Of a DNA stretch of 64,000 nt, positions 33,643 to 44,475 are shown piece after piece; positions within the stretch are counted from its first letter, which is position 1; each line of letters starts with the position of its first letter. The translations under genes were made by a program, and so were the position numbers. The DNA is from Leptobrachium leishanense (lineage: Eukaryota > Chordata > Amphibia > Anura > Megophryidae), in the NCBI GenBank assembly GCA_009667805.1, contig RXON01001651.1:59333-123332 (forward strand). Direction: 5' to 3'. The notes below the pieces were generated by a model. That model saw only the letters and a list, made by a program, of their open reading frames with translations, made no database searches and was not told the origin of the DNA.

Positions 33643-33904
33643 TATAACTCTGTGTATCTGCACCATCGTATCACTCCAGGCGCCGCTTTGCACGTCTGTG
33701 TCTTAACCCACGAATGAAAAGCTATAAATTATTAAAGAAAAGCCTTTACCTCGATCTCCCCAACACCCGTTAGGCCAAATCTGACACATTGGGGGGGGGG
33801 GGTTATCGACTAAGGGCTTGTGTTTGCCACCATTGCAAAAAACGGCTAAAATCATCAGTATTGAAGTGCCGAGAAACACCGGAAACAACGACAAAAGGAG
33901 AATT
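33643..33904. other. Short single-copy spacer
   Basis: Non-repetitive, with a G-run at about 33789-33802. No gene seen. Confidence 0.4.
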
Positions 33905-36900
33905 ATAGTGCAGCGTTACAGCACACTGATATAGTGCAGCGATACAGCACACTGATATAGTGCAGAGTTACAGCACACTGATATAGTGCAGCGTTACAGC
34001 ACACTGTTATAGTGCAGCGTTACAGCACACTGTTATAGTGCAGCGTTACAGCACACTGTTATAGTGCAGCGTTACAGCACACTGATATAGTGCAGCGTTA
34101 CAGCACACTGTTATAGTGCAGCGTTACAGCACACTGTTATAGTGCAGAGTTACAGCACACTGTTATAGTGCAGCGTTACAGCACACTGTTATAGTGCAGA
34201 GTTACAGCACACTGTTATAGTGCAGCGTTACAGCACACTGTTATAGTGCAGCGTTACAGCACACTGATATAGTGCAGCGTTACAGCACACTGATATAGTG
34301 CAGCGTTACAGCACACTGATATAGTGCAGCGATACAGCACACTGTTATAGTGCAGCGATACAGCACACTGTTATAGTGCAGCGTTACAGCACACTGATAT
34401 AGTGCAGCGATACAGCACACTGATATAGCGCAGCGTTACAGCACACTGTTATAGTGCAGAGTTACAGCACACTGTTATAGTGCAGCGTTACAGCACACTG
34501 ATATAGTGCAGCGTTACAGCACACTGATATAGTGCAGCGATACAGCACACTGATATAGTGCAGCGTTACAGCACACTGTTATAGTGCAGCGTTACAGCAC
34601 ACTGTTATAGTGCAGAGTTACAGCACACTGTTATAGTGCAGCGTTACAGCACACTGTTATAGTGCAGCGTTACAGCACACTGATATAGTGCAGCGTTACA
34701 GCACACTGTTATAGTGCAGCGTTACACACACTGTTATAGTGCAGAGTTACAGCACACTGATATAGTGCAGCGTTACAGCACACTGATATAGTGCAGCGTT
34801 ACAGCACACTGTTATAGTGCAGCGTTACAGCACACTGTTATAGTGCAGAGTTACAGCACACTGTTATAGTGCAGCGTTACAGCACACTGATATAGTGCAG
34901 CGTTACAGCACACTGTTATAGTGCAGCGTTACACACACTGTTATAGTGCAGAGTTACAGCACACTGTTATAGTGCAGAGTTACAGCACACTGTTATAGTG
35001 CAGCGTTACAGCACACTGTTATAGTGCAGCGTTACAGCACACTGATATAGTGCAGCGTTACAGCACACTGTTATAGTGCAGCGTTACAGCACACTGTTAT
35101 AGTGCAGCGTTACAGCACACTGTTATAGTGCAGCGTTACAGCACACTGATATAGTGCAGCGTTACAGCACACTGTTATAGTGCAGCGTTACAGCACACTG
35201 TTATAGTGCAGAGTTACAGCACACTGTTATAGTGCAGCGTTACAGCACACTGTTATAGTGCAGCTTACAGCACACTGTTATAGTGCAGAGTTACAGCACA
35301 CTGTTATAGTGCAGAGTTACAGCACACTGATATAGTGCAGCGTTACAGCACACTGTTATAGTGCAGCATTACAGGACACTGTTATAGTGCAGCATTACAG
35401 CACACTGTTATAGTGCAGCGTTACAGCACACTGTTTTAGTGCAGCGTTACAGCACACTGTTATAGTGCAGCGATACAGCACACTGTTATAGTGCAGCGTT
35501 ACAGCACACTGTTATAGTGCAGCATTACAGCACACTGTTATAGTGCAGCGTTACAGCACACTGTTATAGTGCAGCGTTACAGCACACTGTTATAGTGCAG
35601 CGATACAGCACACTGTTATAGTGCAGCGTTACAGCACACTGTTATAGTGCTGCATTACAGCACACTGTTATAGTGCAGCGTTAAAGCACACTGTTATAGT
35701 GCAGCGTTACAGCACACTGTTATAGTGCAGCGTTACAGCACACTGTTATAGTGCAGCGTTACAGCACACTGATATAGTGCAGCGTTACAGCACTGTTATA
35801 GTGCAGCGTTAAAGCACACTGTTATAGTGCAGCGTTACACACACTGTTATAGTGGCAGCGTTACAGCACACTTTATAGTGCAGCGTTACAGCACACTGAT
35901 ATAGTTGCAGCGTTACAGCACACTGTTATAGTGCAGCGTTACAGCACACTGTTATAGTGCAGAGTTACAGCACACTGTCATAGTGCAGCGTTACAGCACA
36001 CTGTTATAGTGCAGCGTTACAGCACACTGTTATAGTGCAGCGTTACAGCACACTGATATAGTGCAGCGTTACAGCACACTGATATAGTGCAGCGTTACAG
36101 CACACTGTTATAGTGGCAGCGTTACAGCACACTGATATAGTGCAGCGTTACAGCACACTGATATAGTGCAGCTTACAGCACACTGTTATAGTGCAGAGTT
36201 ACAGCACACTGTTATAGTGCAGAGTTACAGCACACTGATATAGTGCAGCGTTACAGCACACTGTTATAGTGCAGCATTACAGGACACTGTTATAGTGCAG
36301 CATTACAGCACACTGTTATAGTGCAGCGTTACAGCACACTGTTTTAGTGCAGCGTTACAGCACACTGTTATAGTGCAGCGATACAGCACACTGTTATAGT
36401 GCAGCGTTACAGCACACTGTTATAGTGCAGCATTACAGCACACTGTTATAGTGCAGCGTTACAGCACACTGTTATAGTGCAGCGTTACAGCACACTGTTA
36501 TAGTGCAGCGATACAGCACACTGTTATAGTGCAGCGTTACAGCACACTGTTATAGTGCTGCATTACAGCACACTGTTATAGTGCAGCGTTAAAGCACACT
36601 GTTATAGTGCAGCGTTACAGCACACTGTTATAGTGCAGCGTTACAGCACACTGTTATAGTGCAGCGTTACAGCACACTGATATAGTGCAGCGTTACAGCA
36701 CACTGTTATAGTGCAGAGTTACAGCACACTGTTATAGTGCAGCGTTACAGCACACTGTTATAGTGCAGCGTTACAGCACACTGTTATAGTGCAGCGTTAC
36801 AGCACACTGTTATAGTGCAGCGTTACAGCACACTGTTATAGTGCAGCGTTACAGCACACTGTTATAGTGCAGCGTTACAGCACACTGTTATAGTGCAGCG

Positions 36901-37890
36901 TTACAGCACACTGTTATAGTGCAGCGTTACAGCACACTGTTATAGTGCAGCGTTACAGCACACTGTTATAGTGCAGCGTTAGAGCACACTGTCAGAGTGC
37001 AGCGTTACAGCACACTGTTATAGTGCAGCGTTACAGCACACTGTTATAGTGCAGCGTTACAGCACACTGTTATAGTGCAGCGTTACAGCACACTGTTATA
37101 GTGCAGCGTTACAGCACACTGTTATAGTGCAGCGTTACAGCACACTGTTATAGTGCAGCGTTACAGCACACTGTTATAGTGCAGCGTTACAGCACACTGT
37201 TATAGTGCAGCGTTACAGCACACTGTTATAGTGCAGAGTTACAGCACACTGTCATAGTGCAGCGTTACAGCACACTGTTATAGTGCAGCGTTACAGCACA
37301 CTGTTATAGTGCAGCGTTACAGCACACTGATATAGTGCAGCGTTACAGCACACTGATATAGTGCAGCGTTACAGCACACTGTTATAGTGCAGCGTTACAG
37401 CACACTGATATAGTGCAGCGTTACAGCACACTGATATAGTGCAGCGTTACAGCACACTGTCATAGTGCAGCGTTAGAGCACACTGTCATAGTGCAGCGTT
37501 ACAGCACACTGTTATAGTGCAGCGTTACAGCACACTGTTATAGTGCAGCGTTACAGCACACTGTTATAGTGCAGCGTTACAGCACACTGTTATAGTGCAG
37601 CGTTACAGCACACTGTTATAGTGCAGCGTTACAGCACACTGATATAGTGCAGCGTTACAGCACACTGATATAGTGCAGCGTTACAGCACTCTGTTATAGT
37701 GCAGCGTTAGAGCACACTGTCATAGTGCAGCGTTACAGCACACTGTTATAGTGCAGCGTTACAGCACACTGTTATAGTGCAGCGTTACAGCACACTGTTA
37801 TAGTGCAGTGTTACAGCACACTGTTATAGTGCAGCGTTACAGCACACTGTCATAGTGCAGCGTTACAGCATACTGTCATAGTGCAGCGTT
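33905..37890. repeat. 26-bp satellite array with higher-order structure
   Basis: About 153 units built on TATAGTGCAGCGTTACAGCA plus CACTGT. Main variants are GTTAT/GATAT and GCGTTAC/GAGTTAC/GCGATAC/GCATTAC. A distinctive run including GCATTACAGGACACTG occurs near 35364 and again near 36272, 908 bp apart. About 35 units were therefore duplicated as a block. The region 36720-37230 is the most homogeneous. No coding capacity. Confidence 0.96.
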
Positions 37891-37951
37891 ATGGTGCAAC
37901 GTTTCCGAATAAACAAAACTCCACATTTGGCTTGGAATCAATATTGCATTA

Positions 37952-38425
37952 AGGAACCCCCAATGAATGGCTGCCTGCGCGCATGGGGTAAGGAACCCCC
38001 AATGAATGGCTGCCTGCGTGCATGGGGTAAGGAACCCCCAATGAACGGCTGCCTGCGCGCATGGGGTAAGGAACCCCCAATGAATGGCTGCCTGCGCGCA
38101 TGGGGTTAGGAACCCCCAATGAACGGCTGCCTGCACGCATGGGGTAAGGAACCCCCAATGAACGGCTGCCTGCGCGCATGGGGTAAGGAACCCCCAATGA
38201 ATGGCTGCCTGCGCGCATGGGGTTAGGAACCCCCAATGAATGGCTGCCTGCGCGCATGGGGTTAGGAACCCCCAATGAACGGCTGCCTGCGCGCATGGGG
38301 TTAGGAACCCCCAATGAACGGCTGCCTGCGCGCATGGGGTTAGGAACCCCCAATGAACGGCTGCCTGCGCGCATGGGGTTAGGAACCCCCAATGAACGGC
38401 TGCCTGCACGCATGGTGTATGGAAG
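37952..38425. repeat. 39-bp minisatellite (GGAACCCCCAATGAA)
   Basis: About 12 near-identical 39-bp units built on AAGGAACCCCCAATGAATGG plus CTGCCTGCGCGCATGGGGT. Because 39 is a multiple of three, frames stay open on both strands (for example a minus-strand HWGFLTPCAQAAV repeat). These are not genes. It begins about 60 bp after the 26-bp satellite ends. Confidence 0.95.
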
Positions 38426-39284
38426 GTTTTAAGACTCACGCAAGGTTTTTAGTTCTTGTATCTCCTTATTTTTCACGGTGTGCCGGCTTGAAGCCGGTGA
38501 TGCCATGTTATGTGTATGTTTCTTGGTTACAAAGTTGTGGAAAATCACTTCCATTGCCGCTTCCGCTCTCGCGGTGCAAATGGGCATTGATTCAGGATCA
38601 TTGATTATATTTTTAGCACCACTTCGCATGTCCAGTACAAAGTACAGCAACCTTGTGACTGGTGCGTGGCGGTGACGGCTCGCCGTACAATACCGTGAGA
38701 AGCCGCAGCGACCTCGCACTGACGCGAGCCTCGTAGCTAGGCCTTCGTTCATTAGTTCAGATTACAGCAGAACAACCTGTGCATTAAAATTCCCCAATCT
38801 TCCCCCAAATTAGCAAATTATATGCTTGAGCAATGTCTGACCTCCTACACGTTTTATGTGCGGTTTTGACGTTTATTCGTTGAGAATTTTGATCTGGCCC
38901 CGAGGAGATTTGCATCTCAATTAACTTCAGTAATTGTTCGACTGGATTTTTTAACTTTCATTTTTTATGCTGAAATTTAGCCGTCTGGCCGCGCTGTGAG
39001 CTCCGCAGATAACCTCCCGTAGAGAACATTCTACTCTCTGCAATATATTGTATTTTATATATATTTTTTCTTTGCCAGAACCTCCTCCAGTAGCTGTGAT
39101 CATTGTAGTTAATCTCCTTTCTGCATAAACTCAATAAATAATCATGTGGTGGAGGCGTTTACTCCTTATTTAAAATTACATTACAAACATTTCGCACATT
39201 CATGCGCGTTTATAAATTCATGAATTACTTGTTTGATTTAAGAATGAGTTCACTGGTTAGATACAAAACTTTACATTATTTTCC
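38426..39284. other. Single-copy island with possible conserved non-coding blocks
   Basis: No gene recognised. The stretch 38810-39010 contains an octamer ATTTGCAT directly beside CAATTAA (GAGATTTGCATCTCAATTAA) and TAATTG. The stretch 39120-39240 contains ATAAACTCAATAAATAATCA and CATTCATGCGCGTTTATAAA. Such POU-like and homeodomain-like motif clusters resemble vertebrate enhancers; this is inference from motif content only. Confidence 0.35.
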
Positions 39285-41480
39285 ACAGCAATAAAACTCA
39301 CAGTAATGTGCGCTGTGTATGAGCGTATCACAGAGCTCCACAGCAATAAAACTCACAGTAATGTGCGGTGTGTATGAGCGTTCACAGAGCTCCACAGCAA
39401 TAAAACTCACAGTAATGTGCAGTGTGTATGAACATATCACAGATCTCCACAGCAATAAAACTCACAGTAATGTGCAGTGTGTATGAACATATCACAGAGC
39501 TGCACAGTAATAAAACTCACAGTAATGTGCAGTGTGTATGAGCGTATCACAGAGCTCCACAGCAATAAAACTCACAGTAATGTGCAGTGTGTATGAACGT
39601 ATCACAGAGCTCCGCAACAGTAAAACTCACAGTAGTGTGCGGTGTGTATGAGCGTATCACAGAGCTCCACAGCAATAAAACTCACAGTAATGTGCGCTGT
39701 GTATGACTGTGTCACAGAGCTCCACAGCAATAAAACTCACAGTAATGTGCGGTGTGTATGAGCGTATCACAGAGCTCCACAGCAATAAAACTCACAGTAA
39801 TGTGCGGTGTGTATGAGCGTTCACAGAGCTCCACAGCAATAAAACTCACAGTAATGTGCAGTGTGTATGAACATATCACAGAGCTGCACAGCAATAAAAC
39901 TCACAGTAATGTGCAGTGTGTATGAATGTATCACAGAGCTCTGCAACAGTAAAACTCACAGTAATGTGCGGTGTGTATGAGCTTATCACCCAATCCACAG
40001 CAATAAAACTCACAGTAATGTGCAGTGTGTATGAACATATCACAGAGCTGCACAGCAATAAAACTCACAGTAATGTGCAGTTTGTATGAGCGTATCACAG
40101 AGCTCCACAGCAATAAAACTCACAGTAATGTGCGGTGTGTATGAACGTATCACAGAGCTCCACAGCAATAAAACTCACAGTAATGTGCGGTGTGTATGAG
40201 CGTATCACAGAGCTCCGCAACAGTAAAACTCACAGTAATGTGCGGTGTGTATGAGTTTATCACCCAATCCACAGCAATAAAACTCACAGTAATGTGCGGT
40301 GTGTATGAACATATCTGTCAAGAATCAAGCCTGTGCCCGCACCTAATCCCTGGCAAACCCTTATTCACCTGCCTAGGTTTGTATGCAGGTTACAGATTCC
40401 CCTATCTGGCTGTTAAGCTTCTGTTGTGGTACCTACAGGTGTATGCTATTTCACCTAAATGAAGCCTGCTTAAAAGAGGGATCCACCCTCCCATCAGGGC
40501 TTCAACATAAACGTTCCTGGAAGTGCAGACAACCAGACCTGTCCCTGAAGCTCCCTACCATTGTACCTGAATCCCTCCAGTGATACTCCCAAGTGGAACC
40601 CTGCTCCCAAGGAGAATCTCCCTATCAAGGTACCCCGCTCCCAAGAACCCTCGTTCTTCAAGTGTACCCCGCTCTCGAGAATCCCCGTTTTCAAGCTGAA
40701 CCCTGAAACCTGCATACAGTCTGTTGCCTGCCTGCTAGTGCTCATATTATTTACTATTTGTTTTGTTTATTCTTCAATAAACCTTCAGTACCCAGCAACC
40801 TGTGTGACTCCTACGATCACTGCATCCTGGGCTTACTTCACCCACCGTCACACTCCCAGCCTGACAGTATCACAGAGCTGCACAGCAATAAAACTCACAG
40901 TAATGTGCAGTGTGTATGAGCGTATCACAGAGCTGCACAGCAATAAAACTCACAGTAATGTGCAGTGTGTATGAACATATCACAGAGCTCCGCAACAGTA
41001 AAACTCACAGTAATGTGCAGTGTGTATGAACATATCACAGAGCTGCACAGCAATAAAACTCACAGTAATGTGCAGTGTGTATGAACATATCACAGAGCTG
41101 CACAGCAATAAAACTCACAGTAATGTGCAGTGTGTATGAACATATCACAGAGCTCCGCAACAGTAAAACTCACAGTAATGTGCAGTGTGTATGAACATAT
41201 CACAGAGCTGCACAGCAATAAAACTCACAGTAATGTGCAGTGTGTATGAGCGTATCACAGAGCTCCACAGCAATAAAACTCGCAGTAATGTGCAGTGTGT
41301 ATGAACATATCACAGAGCTGCACAGCAATAAAACTCACAGTAATGTGCAGTGTGTATGAGCGTATCACAGAGCTGCACAGCAATAAAACTCACAGTAATG
41401 TGCAGTGTGTATGAACATATCACAGAGCTGCACAGCAATAAAACGCGCAGTAATGTGCAGTGTGTATGACCGTATCACAG
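39285..41480. repeat. 55-bp minisatellite, interrupted by a solo LTR
   Basis: Units of 55 bp built on CACAGTAATGTGCAGTGTGT, ATGAACATATCACAGAGCTC and CACAGCAATAAAACT: about 19 before 40315 and 11 after 40867. Alternating variants GAACATATC/GAGCGTATC and CTCCACAGCAAT/CTCCGCAACAGT are scattered along both parts. Confidence 0.95.
40316..40866 (+). mobile_element. Solo LTR (551 bp)
   Basis: Starts TGTCAAGAATCAAGCC and ends CCAGCCTGACA, the TG...CA form with TGTCA/TGACA inverted ends. It is flanked by ATATC (40311-40315) and GTATC (40867-40871), a 5-bp duplication with one mismatch. A poly(A) signal AATAAA lies at 40776-40781. No internal retroviral-type genes are present. Probably Ty3/gypsy-like from the duplication length; the assignment is tentative. 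Confidence 0.82.
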
Positions 41481-42025
41481 AGCTCTATAGACAGATTTTA
41501 GGTCTGTATACACTGTATTGTGTGTGTTTCATTGTGATGAGTACATGTTCCGTGGATGGACACGCTAATGACACGGGCTGCACACGCCTCATACAGTGTA
41601 TTTTGTCCCTTTACATTAAGATGACGTTAAAGTGTTTATGTTCGTGGCATTTATTCCACGCCGGCCCGTTTATTCACTTTTTTTACCCCTGATTCGCGTT
41701 GAATCTGCTCTTTACCCCTCTTAAAGTAGTTAATGAGCCCAGAGACGCCGCAGATAGTGACCCCTGTCACCGCGTACAGCTAGTGCGCCGTTTCACGTCC
41801 GCCACATCCAGCGAAACCAGGTCCAGTAAATCAATTGTTCTGCATCGTGAAAACAGACGAGACTCTTAAAACAAACAGCAATTATTTTTTCCATTACCAT
41901 GAATCGCATTATCGCCGCTGAAAGGGGACAATTTGTTCATTTTAAACAAACCTCTGCGTGTTACAATGTTATGAAAATTTATCTTTTTCCAATCAGGTTA
42001 ACACACTGTATTGTCAAGCAGAACG
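41481..42025. other. Single-copy island, no gene seen
   Basis: Non-repetitive. The AT-rich part at 41820-41990 (CAGCAATTATTTTTTCCATT, TTTGTTCATTTTAAACAAAC) resembles conserved non-coding DNA, but there is no direct evidence of function. Confidence 0.35.
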
Positions 42026-42699
42026 GACCGTGCGCTGCTGTGTGCGCTGCTGTGTGCGTTGCTGTGTGCGCTGCTGTGTGCGCTGCTGTGTGCGTTGCTG
42101 TGTGCGCTGCTGTGTGCGTTGCTTTGTGCGTTTCTGTGTGCGCTGCTGTGTGCGCTGCTTTGTGCGCTGCTTTGTGCGCTGCTGTGTGCGTTGCTGTGTG
42201 CGCTGCTGTGTGCGTTGCTGTGTGCGCTGCTGTGTGCGCTGCTTTGTGCGCTGCTGTGTGCGTTGCTGTGTGCGCTGCTGTGTGCGCTGCTTTGTGCGCT
42301 GCTGTGTGCGTTGCTTTGTGCGCTGCTGTGTGCGTTGCTTTGTGCGCTGCTGTGTACGTTGCTTTGTGCGCTGCTGTGTGCGCTGCTTTGTGCGCTGCTG
42401 TGTGCGTTGCTGTGTGCGTTGCTGTGTGCGCTGCTGTGTGCGTTGCTGTGTGCGCTGCTTTGTGCGCTGCTGTGTGCGTTGCTTTGTGCGCTGCTGTGTG
42501 CGTTGCTTTGTGCGCTGCTGTGTACGTTGCTTTGTGCGCTGCTGTGTGCGCTGCTTTGTGCGCTGCTGTGTGCGTTGCTGTGTGCGTTGCTGTGTGCGCT
42601 GCTGTGTGCGTTGCTTTGTGCGCTGCTGTGTGCGTTGCTTTGTGCGCTGCTGTGTGCGTTGCTTTGTGCGCTGCTGTGTGCGCTGCTGTGTGCGCTGCA
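42026..42699. repeat. 12-bp minisatellite (TGTGCGCTGCTG)
   Basis: About 56 units of TGTGCG(C/T)TGCT(G/T). The period is a multiple of three and free of stops in most registers, so five or six frames stay open for 230-280 codons (CVRC, LLCA, SSAH, QRTK repeats). None should be read as a protein. Confidence 0.96.
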
Positions 42700-43585
42700 T
42701 CCCACCTGTCTATCCCACCCTGTGCCACTTATTAACCGTTACAAGCGCCAACAAGATCCGTAGCGCTGTATAACGGGTGAGACATAAAGACAAAGAAGAT
42801 GTACTGAGAAGAATAGGAGAGAGGAGCCTGCTGGAAATCTTACCAATGTCCCATGAGAAACAGGACAGGCCATAGTCTGTCTGATTCAGGGAGCTGTTAT
42901 AGGGGGTATTCGGCACTGGACGTTATCCATCTGCCCCTCCCTATTACCCCCTCTATTAGAAGGGAGCTGCTATACGAGCAGGGCCACTCCTTCTATGTGG
43001 TAGCAAATAATACTTACTGGCAGTGACGCTGTACATCACCGCTACCACTGTTAGTGTCTCCTAAAGCCCATAGGATTCCATTGAGAAATTGGGGAGCTCT
43101 CCGTGCGTGGTTGTATCGGGGAGAGCGCAGCACTGAATACATTCCTATAAACCATACTATATTTCTAGCACGTGAATAAATCCGCTCTGGTGAAAGAAGC
43201 ATTTTAGCATTTGGCACAATTTCCTTCTTTTCTGTCTACAAAGAGTTAATCCTTTTGCTGCAGCATACTGCGGACTTCTCTCTGTGACTGTGACCTTGCT
43301 GGTTCAGGTCAGGGGAGACGTTCCTGCTGCTGTGTTCAGTGTCGAGGAGGCAGCAGAAAGTGCAGGGTATTCAGTGCTCAGTGTTTGGCCTCCGCACAGT
43401 TGGAGTGAGGGTCATGAAGCAGTTGGTGGGAGATCGATTTGGGGAGAAATGAACGCAGCATAGATTATCGCTTCGGTAACACCATACATGTATTCACCGC
43501 GTTAATGCCCTCCTGAGGTCCCGTGTATCAGGTCGAGCCGCGTCCCGTTCAGATTCCAGGACCTTCACATGGTTTTAATGAAGCC
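42700..43585. other. Single-copy sequence, no gene seen
   Basis: No recognisable coding, RNA or mobile sequence. Confidence 0.45.
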
Positions 43586-43588
43586 TTA

Positions 43589-44152
43589 GGCTGGAGTCAG
43601 ACGAATGCAGTGCGAACGCGCGTTCAGCCGCACTTTATCACGGCCGCGCTAGCAGCAAATGACGGGCAATGTACGAAGTACGGCCGCATGAAAGTCCGGC
43701 TGCGCAATGCAAGCGGCAATCAAACGCATTTTTCGAGAACGTGAAACCGCTAGTACGGACGTACAGAGTGCGCTGCGTCCGCATAGCGGCGTGTGTGCGT
43801 GATTAGGAGACGTCAGACGCTGCTCATGTCCGGCCAACATAACGTCCAGACACAAAAAGGGTTTTATTGATGATCCGTACAAAATCACGGCCAAAAATGC
43901 GCATCGTATGACCGCTATCGCGTATTCCGGGAAAAAATACGTCCATTCGTTCGAACGCACTTTTTCACGGACGACACGAAAAATGCGTTCGTCTGACCCT
44001 AGCCTACCTTGCGTCGGTTTGCCGCGTCCGTTGTGCGTCTGCACTTCACGTACTTCTGTGTGTGGGTCTATTGATCATTAATTGTATGCTACCACGGACG
44101 TTAAACTGTGCGGCGACACGGACGTGTCCACTGCGTTCGTCTGACCCGAGCC
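43589..44152 (+). mobile_element. Harbinger MITE I, composite
   Basis: Outer TTA duplication at 43586-43588 and 44153-44155. Bases 43589-44004 are a full-length MITE of the common type with its own GGCTGGAGTCAGACGAATGC / (inverted) GGCTAGGGTCAGACGAACGC ends. Bases 44005-44152 match instead the right part of the different subfamily at 55959-56850 (TTGCGTCGGTTTGCCGCG, CACGGACGT) and supply the outer right end (TCTGACCCGAGCC). It is either a nested insertion that lost the outer left arm, or a recombinant. Confidence 0.8.
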
Positions 44153-44155
44153 TTA

Positions 44156-44475
44156 AACACGGCTGACGCAGATAAAGATGCTCTCAGCGCCCACGGAATA
44201 GACACACGCTCCGGTAATTGGCGCTCGCCGGCTTTACGTGGTTACTCAGCGAAAATAATTTCAGGTGAGCGCGGGGCTGTCTGGCTCAACCGCATGGACG
44301 CCTTATTAAAACAAGATCACTGACCCGTAATCCCCGGGGTCCTCATAAAACCTAAAAGCCGCTGTAATTGATCCTGCCGGACCATGTCACCGACATTAAC
44401 ATAAGTGGCCGATCCGCAGAGTAACATCTTCATCCTCAGGAGGACACAACCGCGTGTGAGCGCCTGGCGGCGGCA
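44156..44475. other. Short single-copy spacer
   Basis: Non-repetitive and GC-moderate. No gene seen. Confidence 0.4.

Noticed and set aside
33789..33802. G-run as a functional quadruplex
   Set aside because: A single uninterrupted run without further G-tracts nearby; could be a sequencing or slippage product.
33905..37890. CRISPR-like regular repeat
   Set aside because: Units are contiguous without unique spacers and the genome is eukaryotic; this is a satellite.
40561..40974. 137-codon plus-strand frame
   Set aside because: Runs out of a solo LTR into the 55-bp array; no retroviral-type domain is visible.
41899..42773. Overlapping 230-280-codon open frames on both strands
   Set aside because: They are translations of a 12-bp tandem repeat without stops; composition is purely repetitive and the opposite strand is equally open.
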